Below, in pieces: positions 9,354 through 20,004 of a stretch of 64,000 nucleotides of DNA. A model generated the notes under the pieces. The model searched no databases. It was not told where the DNA came from and saw nothing but the letters and a program-made list of their open reading frames with translations. The position numbers were made by a program, and so were the translations under genes. Position 1 is the stretch's first letter. Each line of letters begins with the position of its first letter. The stretch is from Piezodorus guildinii. Its lineage: Eukaryota; Arthropoda; Insecta; Hemiptera; Pentatomidae. The stretch lies in the NCBI GenBank assembly GCA_023052935.1, contig CM041298.1:20184871-20248870 (forward strand), written 5' to 3'.

Positions 9354-9637
9354 GTTGTTTGTTTATTTATTTAACTTTATGCTACTACGGCTAATCGGAC
9401 GATGCTACAGTGGGAGTCCTAAATTTTGCCTATCCAAGTTTTATAAGGGATAGGGATCTTTAACGAGTACCTGACATCGCACAGGCTCGGGACCACCTTT
9501 AACGTCCCCTCCGAAGGACGGCATAACTAAGGATTTTTTACTCCCATTAAAAAATCCTAGGACCACCTGTGGGTTTGAACCCGTGACCTTTGGTATAGGA
9601 GGCTGCTATGCTAGCCACCCAGCTACAAGTGATCCCA
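9354..9637 (-). mobile_element. tRNA-derived SINE, family 1, full length
   Basis: TSD AACTATGCACTT (9342-9353, 9638-9649). Minus strand: A box TAGCTGGGTGG, B box GGTTCAAACCC, the T6-containing hairpin, the CCTTCGGAGGGGACG core and a tail ending AAATAAATAAACAAAC. Confidence 0.92.
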
Positions 9638-9649
9638 AACTATGCACTT

Positions 9650-10216
9650 ATGAACCATACTTAATCACTCTTTATTATTCTCAAAAATTATAACATCTGT
9701 TTTTATTAAACATGTTCAAGGCGCACACAGGGCAAAATCACCAATTCAGGTGGACAAAAGTCAAGTCAAAAGTTTAGTTTTCCAGAGCTTCACCTTTTTA
9801 TCATTAGTAGGCAAAACCCTTAATACTAATATTTCCCGCCATACCGTGTTTACAAATAAATAGTAAATAAGTGAATCATTCCTGTTCGCACATGTGCCTT
9901 ATTGTCTTTATTCGATGGCCATTTATTATGTTCAAAGTGTGTTCAGTGGAAAGTTCTTTTTGCTTTTATTTAACAGTGGACATTGCTGAGACAGGTAAGA
10001 CATTATATTTCAAAATTCTTTATTGAATATACGTTGCAATCTACCTGTAAAGTTATTCAGCAATTTGTAAATGTATGCCCCTATTCAATAACGAAAAACT
10101 ATGTAACCCCAAGGATTTATTTAAAGTATTTGTTTCATCAATCACTTTTATTTAAATATTACAAAGAATGTTTGCAGTTTTTTGCGTTTTGGGTGATACA
10201 TAATTTTTTTTTCAGA
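9650..10216. other. Unclassified segment with a possible arthropod first exon
   Basis: No repeat match. At about 9942-9952 there is GTTCAGTGGAA, an arthropod-type initiator (TCAGT), and 40 bp downstream a strong splice-donor consensus GAGACAG|GTAAGA (break after 9992). No TATA box or coding frame supports a gene directly. I list it because it is the only promoter-plus-donor pairing that I noticed. Confidence 0.2.
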
Positions 10217-10227
10217 CACAAAAATCT

Positions 10228-10985
10228 TTTTTTTTTTTTTTTTTTTTTATTTATTTATCTCAAGAAATTTACAACTGTATTAAATAAATACAACAAGTAA
10301 ATAGGCTTTATATATGATTAGTACACATGGTAGTCCTTAGAAGAAACTACCCATTGGTAGCACTCCAATGTCTTATGTTAGGAGGTCTCTTGACCATCTT
10401 CTTTTAAGGCGCCTCGATGGGTTGTCGGGAATAGATATGGAGGAGAGGTCATGGATAAGCGGGTTTGAGTGGGCAGGGAGTTTGGAATGAAAAGAGGTAT
10501 ATCTGTAACGGGCCAAGTCTTCAACTAATAGGATATTTAGGTCTTTATGGATGATTTTATTAGTAACAAAGTAAGGAGCATTGAGGATTTTACGAAGGAT
10601 TTTGGACTGAAGGATTCGATGCGTGAGGAATTCGATGGTTTAGTAGACCCCATAGCTCAATGCTATGGTCCAAATAGGCCTGATAATTGTCATATAAATG
10701 AGTTTTTTGTAGTAAGTAGGAAGTTTTGAGCGTTTGTCGAGGAAGTGTTGTAGTAATCTGTATCTACGAGCGTTTCCTATCGTTTCAGTCTAGTATGAGG
10801 ATTCTATGTTAGGCGTTTGTCGAGGTGGAGTCCTAAGTACCGAATCTGTTCAACAGGAGTGAGTAGGATATTGTTAAAGTATACTGTGGGGCAGGAAGTC
10901 ATAGGCTTACGACGTAGAGTGAAGCTGATTTGATGGGATTTATTAGGATTTATTTTGATTCTCCAGTTTTGACACCATTCTTCAA
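10228..10985 (-). pseudogene. Jockey-type LINE fragment, degraded
   Basis: Minus-strand 3' part of the same Jockey subfamily as 42694-43782: poly(A) (T-run 10228-10249), 3' UTR, then RT C-terminus with many frameshifts up to the EEWCQNWRIK-type region near 10960. Imperfect flanking repeats ACACAAAAATCT and ACACAACATCTA suggest an old TSD. Confidence 0.75.
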
Positions 10986-10995
10986 TGGCTGATAC

Positions 10996-11591
10996 ACAAC
11001 ATCTAAATCAAAAGTTTTACATTCTGTGATTGGTAGAGTTTCCTAAATGATATAAAATACATCTAGTAGCAGGTTTTAGCAACTTCCAGCCATAATTCGA
11101 TTTTTTGTGTTATTTTTCCTGTATTCTGGGACTTTAAATGTAAAATATAGGGAAGTTTTAAATTTTAGCAAATACATTTTATGCTTGACCACTGTGCGCT
11201 CTTGTGAAACAGTTATCGTTTCAAAAAATTAATTAGTTTTATAATTATTTTTTAGATATTAGGGACCCTAAAGGTTTAATATGGACAAGTTTCAGAATTA
11301 TATAACCTAAATCGGTCATATTTTCCACTGTATGGTGGGGCAAATATCAACGTTTTTCGCGTGGGGCGGGACTGTGTTAGCTGCTTACGCTTCGGGGCGA
11401 CACTGTTCCAAGTTCCAACGTGTTTAATGCCAGATCAGAACTGTTCCAGGCTTCCAGCGCGCTAAATGCGTGGTTGTAACAGTTTCGACATACACATATG
11501 ACTTGGAAGAGAAGTTGTGAAAATATTTATAAATGATTCTTATAAAGTCAAAATTGGGAATAAATATATAAAAAGAAATATAGATGCCTAT

Positions 11592-11600
<9 letters not shown>
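10996..11600. other. Unclassified sequence with a short imperfect duplication
   Basis: At 11396-11480 two imperfect copies of an ACTGTTCCA-rich unit of about 42 bp (CACTGTTCCAAGTTCCAACG and AACTGTTCCAGGCTTCCAGC) lie in tandem, in a GC-richer patch with CpGs. No coding frame is supported. Confidence 0.4.
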
Positions 11601-11640
<40 letters not shown>

Positions 11641-11643
11641 ATT
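11585..11643. repeat. A-run plus (TA)n microsatellite
   Basis: About 14 A followed by TA units with one phase break at about 11629. The minus-strand ORF across it is an artefact of periodicity. Confidence 0.9.
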
Positions 11644-11645
11644 AT

Positions 11646-12248
11646 AATTAGTATATTTAATATTAAATGATCTGCCATTTTAATTTTAACACCCTTCTCC
11701 CCCCTTTCATGGACATCCTATCCAGACTGAGGCTTCTCGTTGTAAGCATCCACACATTGCATCTTTTTAAAGTTAATACTTATTGTTTATAATTATAAAT
11801 TAAATTTTAATTATTTTAATTGGATTTTAGCAATGATGAGCATAGTACATCAACTGATTGCTTTTATATTTCATTCTTATAATGGAATTATTTTCATTGT
11901 TCTTTTGTTTGTTTTAATTTTTAAATTGTTAAATCTAATTTTAGGAATTCAACGTTAATGTTATAGATTATTAACATTTTTACTGTATACATTTCATTTA
12001 GTTTACTATACATTTGTTATTGTTATATAGTTTTCATGATAAAATAGTGAGATTGATTATTTTTAATTGGATGATTTTTTGTACTTGCAGATAAAATTAT
12101 TCCTTTGCACCTGAAGATGGAATTTTAGCCGATTCGTTGTGTATTAATTTTTAATAAATGAGGATCTACACCTTATTTATTTATAACATTGATCTTCCGG
12201 TGCTGTGCTTAAATAGCGATCATTGGATGAATCTGTGTAGCTAAGATT
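11646..12248. other. AT-rich sequence with a degraded hammerhead-like motif
   Basis: Otherwise featureless. At 12111-12138 CTGAAGATGG ... GCCGATTCGTTG keeps the order of the hammerhead blocks of the foldback family, with GAAAC decayed to GATTC. No inverted partner was seen nearby. Confidence 0.35.
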
Positions 12249-12300
12249 TTGTGGTATCGGCAACAAACGTTCGGTTTTCCTAAAATTATTATTATTATTT
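12249..12300 (+). mobile_element. LINE 3' tip (RTE-like family with ATT tail)
   Basis: GTGGTATCGGCAACAAACG, TTCGGTTTTCC and then (ATT)n match, in decayed form, the 3' terminal hairpin and tail of the LINEs at 34088-34980, 48854-49548, 56112-56852 and 57308-58266. Confidence 0.45.
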
Positions 12301-12363
12301 TTACAACTTCAAGAGCTAATTTTATATGCATAATGTTATATATTAAATTTAATAGAGGGATCT

Positions 12364-12606
12364 CATGTAGCTTGGTGGCTAGCATAACAGCCTCCGATGC
12401 CAAATTTCACGGGTTCAAACCAAGTAAAAAAATTCTTAAGCTATGCCGTCCTACGTAGGGGACGTTAAAATGTGGTCCCGAGCCTGTGCGAGGGCAGGTA
12501 CTCGTTAAAGATCCCTATCTTAATAAAACCTGGGTAGGAAAATTTAAATCCACTTGTCTGCATTAGCCATAGTAGCATAAAGTGACGTTAAATAAATAAA
12601 CAAATA
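12364..12606 (+). mobile_element. tRNA-derived SINE, family 1, with internal deletion
   Basis: Head GGATCTCATGTAGCTTGGTGG and B box GGTTCAAACC, then a deletion that removes most of the T6 hairpin, then the core (GGGGACGTTAAAA, GTGGTCCCGAGCC) and a tail AAATAAATAAAC. No clean TSD recognised. Confidence 0.8.
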
Positions 12607-12626
12607 CAACAGATCTTTTAATAAAA

Positions 12627-12710
12627 ACAGCTGTTCTGATTGTGAGAATAATAAACAGCTGCTCTGATTGTGAGAATAATAAACGGCTGTTATGATTGTG
12701 AGAGTAATAA
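12627..12710 (+). repeat. Tandem repeat, 3 x 28 bp
   Basis: Three contiguous 28-bp units at 12627-12654, 12655-12682 and 12683-12710, each of the form ACRGCTGYTMTGATTGTGAG plus ARTAATAA, with one to three differences between units. A partial fourth unit (ACAGTGATT) follows. Confidence 0.9.
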
Positions 12711-13065
12711 ACAGTGATTAAGTATAGTTCCTAAGTGTATAATTATTACATAGCATTAAGAAGATATAATGGATAAGTTTAAATCAAGACGTGCAGTAAT
12801 TTTTTTTTGTTTTTAATAAATTAAACATTAAAAATTCAGCTAGCAAGACAGTAACTTTAAGTTAAAATGCACAATTAGAATCATTTGGCTTGAAATTCGA
12901 AAGTTTTAATAAGGAAATAGAGACGTTTTAAATTTCTCACAAATATTTAATAATTTCTTTAAACTTAAGGAAATTGAAGAAGATACGAAGAAAGTTTTAA
13001 TATTTTTAATTTCTCTACTTCCGAATATTCACTAAAACCTAGGAGATTTTTTTTTATTTTTAAAC
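12711..13065. other. AT-rich sequence, nothing recognised
   Basis: No open frame, repeat family or RNA motif could be supported. Confidence 0.5.
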
Positions 13066-13243
13066 TGTTTTTTTTTTTTTTTTTTTTGAGATTTATTACA
13101 ATTTGTTTCTATATGAACATTAGTAATATTAATATAAGATCCCATTCACACAATATATACAGTATACAATGATAAAGTCAAATAAATAATACATAATATA
13201 TATACAAAATAAGAAAAAAATAACAACCTATAACTGAGATAAA

Positions 13244-13292
<49 letters not shown>

Positions 13293-13385
13293 GAATTAAA
13301 TAATAATAAATATAAAAACAAAACAAATCAAAACATTAACCTATAATTGAGATAAATAAAAGTTTGCAAATAAACAAACACCACT
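13066..13385 (-). mobile_element. Jockey-type LINE 3'-UTR fragment
   Basis: T-run at about 13066-13087 (poly(A) of a minus-strand element), then the same 3'-UTR sequence as 549-917 (ATTACAATTTGTTTCTATAT, CACACAATATATACAGTATA) with a (TA)n tract at 13249-13286. No RT sequence. Confidence 0.65.
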
Positions 13386-13799
13386 TTAAACTTTTAAGAT
13401 TTACTTCCAGTATTGAGTTAAGTAGAAGCCTTTTAATGTAAAATTGCATAAATATTTTCGGTAGACTTTCTTTGGAATCTTTCTTTTTAGAGCGGAATGA
13501 TGGACTTCTCAGTTCGTCGTGTGCTGTAGTGAGGAAGAAATTGCGTTAGTTTCATAGGGTTGGTTATTTTCGAATCCGTCATAATATCTACGTTGATGTT
13601 AAAAGTCTACCTCCGAGAATGAAACAACTCTTCTAATTAAATTAGGTCCCTTTTATCTTGGCCTGAAGAGGGTCTCTGGCGAGACCCAAAGGGAAGTCTT
13701 TCAGGGAACTTTACATTTGCTTTGAGGTATATCTTTCTATTGAAATATGGACTATTTTGTTATCTCTATTATTTATATGTTTATTCCATTATAAATATT
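13386..13799. other. Unclassified segment with a strong hairpin
   Basis: Mostly featureless. At 13663-13690 CTGAAGA is followed directly by a perfect 7-bp hairpin GGGTCTC-TGGC-GAGACCC and then AAAGGG. It may belong to the 5' side of the LINE fragment that follows. Confidence 0.35.
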
Positions 13800-14815
13800 A
13801 AGTTATTTTAAAGCAATATATCATTGGCCACGGAATACTCCTAACCATTATGTTCGTATAGAAACTGGTCTGAAATCAATAGAAACAGATGTTCTAAAAA
13901 GAATGATTCGCTGGTACCGAAAGGTAGACTTAATGAAAGAGGATCGGTTACCGAAAATATGTTTAAACATTTTAAAAAAATATTCCTTGAACCAGAGGGT
14001 CGATGTGAGGTACAATTGGTATAGGCAACTTACTAATAAATTGTTAATTATAGACGCGGGCTGCATATTAAATATCAAAAGTAAAGCCTTATTTGAAAGA
14101 GAATTAAATAACGCTGTTGAAAAATTCAATAATCATAATCTTTTCCCTAGATATTCAGGCTATTTTGCACTCAAAGTTTAATCCTAATGTTAGGAAAATT
14201 AGTAGCTTAAATATGGGGAAATATAATTTGAAAAGAAGGGCCTATGAGGAAACATAGATTGATCAGTCAACTAAGACTATGTCAACCCAATAAACTGAAA
14301 GTTACTAGTTACGGATTCCAAAATGGTTATTCAGATAATAGCGTTGAATGCCCTATTTGTAATTCAGGCGAACCAGAAGATTTAAATCATTTTTTGTTGC
14401 AATGCCCTGTTTACTCCCCGTGCAGAAATAAGTACTTGAGGACGTATATTGGAAATATGTCTGACAATGACCTCATAGTACAACTTTTGTTGCAAATAGA
14501 AAATAAAAAGCAGTTTGAAAATTTATTTCATTATGTAACAGAGTGTTTAAAGCTAAGAAATTTGTATCTGTCTATTCAAGAATAATTTAAGCACATTACT
14601 AAAATAACAAAAATTGAATTCGTTAAACTATTTATGATTAATTTTTTTGTTTAATATTTATAAGTTACAATTTATTTTGTCTTTTATTATGTATTTGTTT
14701 TTAAAGCGTATTTTGTTTAGTACAGTTGTAATATATTTCTTTGATTTATGTTTAACTGTTTTGTACAACTCAACTCCATTTGTATGGGCTAGCCCGAAAA
14801 CAAATAAAGAGATTT
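13800..14815 (+). pseudogene. LINE reverse transcriptase C-terminal domain with zinc finger
   Basis: Two open segments about 20 codons apart, with a frameshift between them. The first reads IETGLKSIETDVLKRMIRWY ... RLPKICLNILKK. The second reads RLCQPNKLKVTSYGF and then CPICNSGEPEDLNHFLLQC (C-x2-C-x9-H-x4-C, zinc-finger-like), ending YLSIQE near 14585. This is the post-RT region of many arthropod LINEs. The 3' end near 14786 has a hairpin GGGCTAGCCC, then AAAACAAATAAAG. The clade is uncertain and no RT core is present. Confidence 0.65.
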
Positions 14816-14899
14816 ATTTATTTATAATATTTATTTATTGTTATTCCATTTTAAATATTATGTGGTTGGCTCAATTTTTGCTTACATTTACCATTATAT

Positions 14900-15830
14900 G
14901 ATATATATAAAGAGTAATGGAACGTATTTCAATCGTGAAAATTCCAGTATACACATTGTAGGGTCGGCTAAGTCCAAATGACCATTTCCGCAAGGTCTGT
15001 GTTTTCGTCTGTGATGAAATGAAATGAAAAATAATTGTTATTCTGGGACATTTCGTCCCCTAATAATAATATACAGTGAACAGAGGAAGTCCAATTTACC
15101 TGGCTTCATTTGGTAAATAATTATTTATTCAAATAAATTATATAAAGTTAACATTAAAAGAAGATACAAAAAAAAAAAAAAAACCAAACAACAGATATGT
15201 TGTTATCAAATGAGTTTAGTTAAGTATTATAAAGGTCTTGATTTATTACATATGTGATTTTCGAGGAAGTGGTTAAATAATTGGTGTTTGAATGTGGTTA
15301 GGGATGCCACTATACGGAGGAAGATAGGTAAAAAGTTGTGTCTTTTTATGGTATTGTATATAATATAAGTCCATGATAAGTGTCCAAAGTATAGTAGCAC
15401 GGTTGATGAAGGATTTTTCATTGGATGCTGTTCTATGAGAGGGTAGATATAGATCGATAGGTTGGGATCTTGTGTTTCGGGTGTGCACGAAAGAGGGCGG
15501 GATAAAGAGGTCAAAGATATAGGAAGGTTTTCTGGTTCGCAAGGATTTGAATCAGAAGATGCCTAGGTGGTATTTTCTTGGGGTTTCGGGATAGAGCCAC
15601 CTTTGATCAGAATACCAGTGAGAGACGTTTCACTGTCTGGAGAGGCCGTACATAAATCTTATAAACCTATTTAGTAATCTTTTTAGCCTCATCTTTTAGA
15701 ATAGTAATATATACTTAAATTATGCCGCTGCGGAGCTAAAGATTTCAGAACAAAAAGAATTATCCCGTATAATAAGTTGTATAAGGTAATGGAGACTGAT
15801 GAAAGCTGATAACACAGCAATATGTGATTG
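14900..15830 (-). repeat. R930 repeat pieces flanking a CR1/L2-like LINE
   Basis: 14900-15030 is the R930 3' region (GTAATGGAACGTATTTCAAT, AAGTCCAAATGACC). After the LINE, 15688-15830 continues the copy (AGTAATATATACTTA, TGGAGACTGATGAAAGC). The Jockey fragment at 15829-17485 interrupts it again, and 17500-17580 holds the 5' end (AAAAGTCATGTGTTGCG). Confidence 0.6.
15040..15688 (-). pseudogene. CR1/L2-like LINE, C-terminal fragment
   Basis: Minus-strand 3' end with AGGGGACGAAATGTCCC hairpin and AGAATAACA, as in the other family members at 18065, 44402 and 61455. Upstream, shifted frames encode a decayed RT C-terminus (PETQDPNLSIYIYP, HNFLPIFLRIVASLTTFKHQ) in place of the ETRSRHSDLYIP and LWNSLPTHIRHA blocks of the better copies. 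Frameshifted and more divergent than those copies. Confidence 0.65.
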
Positions 15831-17485
15831 ATGTATGCACAGCACCTTTCCAAAGTTTTCACACCTCATCCTGAGTCAATCCAACCCATCCTGAAACAGT
15901 TGAAAGTTCCTTACTTCACCAAGACCACCCTCCTTACCTCAGCAGTTAATCCCTCTGAGGTCAAATATCTTCTTATAAAGCTTCCTTGATATGATCTCCT
16001 CACTCCTCAGATCTTAAGATAACTTCCACAGAAAGCAATTACTTTCATATTATATCTCTATAACAGTATCCTACGCACTACCTATTTCCCTCTCTTATGA
16101 AAACATTTAACTATAATCTTTTTCCTAAAACCAGGTAAACCTTTAACAGCACGTCATCTTACAGACCTATTAGCCTACTTCCGATCCTTTGAAAAATTTT
16201 AGAAAAGCTCCCACTAAAACGAAGCCACATTTCAAAATTTTCCTTCTCATCAGTTTGTATTTAGCTTAATCCTTATACCTAATCCTCCGATCCTATTTAT
16301 CAAACCGCTCCTTCCGAGTTCGCTGTGGTTTCGAATTTTCCAAACATTATACTGTTGAGGCCGGTGTTCCTCAAGGCAGCGTCTTGGGACCCGTTCTCTA
16401 CATCCTCTACACCGCCGATATACCTACCGATTCCGATCCTGAATCAACATCACTAAATCTCCAAAGGCACCTTTCCCTTGTCGAAGACTGGTGTAATGCT
16501 TGGCGTATTAAGGTGAACGAAAACAAATGAACACACGCCACCTTTCGACTTAAAGCCTGTCTAACAGTTATTCAATTCCGTACCGCTTCCTTCCTCAGAC
16601 ACAGTCCGGTATCTTGGATTTTTAATAGACAAAAGACTGAAGTGGAACCCACATAACAAGACTTAAAAGGATATAATTCAACCGCAGATTCGGCCAATTA
16701 TACAGACTACTAAACAGAAAATCTCATCTTACAGTTGACAACAAATTACTAATGTACAAGACAGTACTGAAACCTATATGGACTTGAACTGAGTGGGACA
16801 ACTAAACATTCTAACAGCAAACGTATCCAATCCAAAGTCCTTCGAACAATAGTTAATGGTCCTTATTACGTTACCAACTGTACCCTACACCACGACCTTA
16901 ATATTCCGTTTATTTTAGACCTGGTACCATCCAAATTTTTCAAATTCCATCAGAGCCTTCTTCATCATCCTAATCCACGAGCTCAATCACTCTCGAGCTC
17001 CACCCGTACCTACAATCCTCCTCGAAGATTGAAACGGTAGTGGCCCCGCGACATTTTGTGAACATTTATACTGGAGTTCTTACACTGGCCAGATGTACTG
17101 CATGTTTGTGGCTATTGCGCCCTAACTCAGCCTCCACTGGCTTACACCAGTGATGCGGCTGAGAGAGAGGCGCTGGGATCTCTTGAGTTCGGCTTGTGGA
17201 AGACCAGTCTGGGCTCCCTTTAGCAGATTGTACATAGTTAAGTTTGTTTGTATGATGTTTATTTATTTCGCAACTTGTATTTATCTTTACTGCAGGTTGT
17301 TGTTTTGATTTGTTTGTTGTTTTTATTGATTGTTATTTTTTTGTATATATTTGAATTTATTTATTTCCGATTTTATGTAATTTGACATTATCATTATTTT
17401 CTGTATGTATTGTATGAATGTGTATCACATCACTATTACTACTGTCCTTTACGAAACAAATTTTAATATATCTCAATAAAAATAT
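15829..17485 (+). pseudogene. Jockey LINE ORF2 fragment, heavily degraded
   Basis: Collinear with the 3' two-thirds of the ORF2 at 39529-42216: STFPKFSHLILSQ-like start, GVPQGSVLGPVLYILYTADI (about 16362), then the terminal WPRDIL at 17041-17060, a 3' UTR and AATAAAAATATATA near 17480. Several frameshifts and deletions. One deletion removes the catalytic FADD box entirely (between ADIPTD and DPESTSLNLQ near 16440). It is inserted in R930 and cannot be functional. Confidence 0.85.
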
Positions 17486-17610
17486 ATATATATATAATAT
17501 TTAACCTGAAACGCTTGTTTCCATCTAAACTGAATGTAATTATTTTATCTTTTAAAAGTCATGTGTTGCGTTACAAATTATTATAGGTATATAATAATTT
17601 TCATCATCAA

Positions 17611-17990
17611 CAATTTTTATTGAGAAATATTACAATCTATCCCACATTGAACATCAATAATATTGGAGAAAGATAACATACATACAATATTTTCACAGAA
17701 ATAAAATTATAATAAAATATATATACAATACTTACAAAGTCTAGAAATCACTCATACTTATATACACGTCATACATACAGCACGTTGAGTGATGAATATA
17801 GCCGGTGCTAGAACTCCAATATATACATAATTACAAGAGGTCGCGGGACCATTGACGTTTCAACCTTCTAGGGGGGTAGTAAGGATGTGTGGAGCTGGAG
17901 AGTGATTGAGCTAGAGGATTGGAGGTGATGGATAAGGTTCGGATGGAATAAGATCTGCCTTAAGCTAGTAAGGTAATAAATATAATATTT
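17611..17990 (-). mobile_element. Jockey LINE 3' fragment
   Basis: Minus-strand tail (TTTTTATTGAGAAATATTAC), 3' UTR, and the last codons of ORF2 (PPRRLKRQWSRDLL-type end near 17850-17870). Same family as 37800-42496. Decays upstream near 17990. Confidence 0.75.
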
Positions 17991-18012
17991 ATTTTTTTGG
18001 AATCATTGTTGT

Positions 18013-18064
18013 GAGTATCCAATCCAAAGTCCTTCGAACAATAGTTAATACTCCTTACTACGTT
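18013..18064 (+). pseudogene. Jockey ORF2 fragment, left piece of a split copy
   Basis: Encodes SIQSKVLRTIVNTPYYV, the near-C-terminal region of the Jockey ORF2. The rest resumes at 19192-19262, after the CR1/L2-like insertion. Five bases, ACGTT, are repeated at both junctions. Confidence 0.75.
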
Positions 18065-19191
18065 AATAATAATAATAATAATAAAAAAAACTTTATTCTG
18101 GGACTATGTCCCTTAAGAATAACAGAATTGTGCAGTAGATATTCATATATGTCTGGTCAAGAAGACAATAAAATTAATTTTATTTACAAATGAGCAAAAA
18201 GGAAAAATTAAACACTACCTAGACTTATATACATTCATGTACAAAAAAGTATGGATAATAAACACACAAGATTAGAAAAAGAAAGAAAAAAAGAAGAGAA
18301 ATCTCCTAAAGGCTACTGATAGGGTTGAGGGAATCATAAAAAACAAAACAAACTAATTATTCCACACTAGCTTTAGGGTAAAATAGATAATTATAACTTG
18401 TGTTAAAATAGAAATAAGTCAGTTGCAGATTTGTTGTGCATCTATTTGGGATGCCAAAAGATGTTGGAATAGGTGAGATTTGAATGAGATAAAGGAAGAT
18501 GCATGGCGAATATGAGTAGGTAGAGAATTCCAGAGGGTTGCAGAACGGATATAAAAGGAGTGATCAAAAGATTTAGTTCTATGGGTGGGAATGTAAAGGT
18601 CGGAATGGCGGGATCTAGTTTCGAGAGAGTTGACTGAGGATTTAAATTTAAGGATGCTATGAATGTATGGAGGGTGCTGGGAGTTTATGATTTGGTAAAG
18701 GTATGATCCGAGAAAATATTTCCTCCGTGTAACAGGTAGGAGCCACTTCAACTCGCTGTATAAGTGGGTCACTGAAGACCTCTTCGAGGTGCCGAAGATA
18801 AATCTTATGAACATGTTCATGATACGCTTGAGTCTGTCTTCGAGCACCTTTGGGAGGCCACCATATACCACATATCAATAATCGAAGTGGGGGAATATTA
18901 ATGAGGAGACGAGAAGCTTACGGGTGGAAAGAGAGAGTGGAAAGATGGCGGGAACGATGAAAAAACTTTAGAGTGCTTATCGTTCGTCGGGAAATATTAG
19001 CAATATGGGGTTTCCAAGAAAGGGTTTGATCAATGGTAATACCAAGGTTTTTGACAGAGGAGCTAAAGGTGATTGGATGACCATTTAGGATTAGATTCGG
19101 AAAGGAAGTATTGGATCTGAGGAGGGAATTGGAACCTATAACAATGGCCTGTGTTTTCTCAGCATTAAGCCTAAGTTTATTCAGGTTACCA
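18065..19191 (-). pseudogene. CR1/L2-like LINE, RT C-terminal half
   Basis: Inserted into a Jockey fragment. The 5' end (right) encodes LNKLRLNAEKTQAIVIGSN and LGITIDQTLSWKPHIANISR, then a frameshift; the open block at 18419-18871 covers MVYGGLPKVLEDRLKRIMNM, ELKWLLPVTRRKYFLGSYLY, ETRSRHSDLYIPTHRTKS and SATLWNSLPTHIRHASS. The 3' end is hairpin GGGACATAGTCCC, AGAATAAAGTT and a short-repeat (ATT)n tail (18065-18081 on plus). The LWNSLP block and non-poly(A) tail favour CR1/L2 over Jockey. The clade call is inference. Confidence 0.8.
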
Positions 19192-19262
19192 ACGTTACCA
19201 ACTGTACCCTACACCACGACCTTAATATTCCATTTATTTTAGACCTGGTACCATCCAAATTT
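19192..19262 (+). pseudogene. Jockey ORF2 fragment, right piece
   Basis: Encodes TNCTLHHDLNIPFILDLVPSK in decayed form, directly continuing the frame content of 18013-18064. Confidence 0.7.
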
Positions 19263-19835
19263 TCTAGATTTCTGGTTACTTGTTTACATCATATAAATTT
19301 AATATAAATATCCATGTTTTATTTCTTCTTGTTTCAGTAATGAACGGTTTTCTATTTCTTCGAGACGATCCTTATAAACCGGAGACATAGCGCTGTCTAT
19401 ATTTTTCCTAATCATCAGTTATAGAATGGATAATAGGCCGGGTCGTTTGGATATTATTAATTCGGTATCCGAAGACATCAATAACCGATTTGTTAAAGAA
19501 CTCCCCCACCCTCAGGCAAATCCATTTCAAGGTAGTCGTTAGCGGGCCCAATCCATTTCCAGCTTTCAATGCCCGCCTCTCCTAATGAATGCCTGTCTTC
19601 TATTTATCTCGCTCCCTCTAGAAGGCCAGTGGTCTTCCAGGGTTTTGCCTCTGCAGTTCTAGGTACTTGAATACTTATGTAATTATTGGATATTACTAAG
19701 TAATGAAAGAAAAAATCTGACAAGGAGAAAATGGGAAATGTGTATCACAGATTTTGTTGAATTTTTGTAAAGGTAAAACTAGGCATCAAAACATTAAATT
19801 ATGCAAAATATTTGAGGCGGAATAATTAAAAAAAT
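19263..19835. other. Unclassified sequence
   Basis: No repeat match. Contains a pyrimidine-rich stretch ending in TTCTTGTTTCAG (about 19325-19337), which resembles a splice acceptor. The frames downstream close quickly, so no exon is claimed. Confidence 0.35.
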
Positions 19836-20004
19836 TCTGGTGTGCGCGAGACACGACTTTCACTTACCTCCGTTGTTTAAATCAATTTAAGAATTTTTAA
19901 ATACATTTAAAGATACAAATAAATTGTTAATGAATCAATTATTTTGAATTCATATATTAGGTAGCATTTTTTTCTAAAATCTTTACGGTATATTATACAT
20001 CTAT

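Noticed and set aside
19325..19390. Exon following a splice-acceptor-like TTTCTTCTTGTTTCAG
   Set aside because: All three frames close within about 50 bp, and no donor or coding partner was found.
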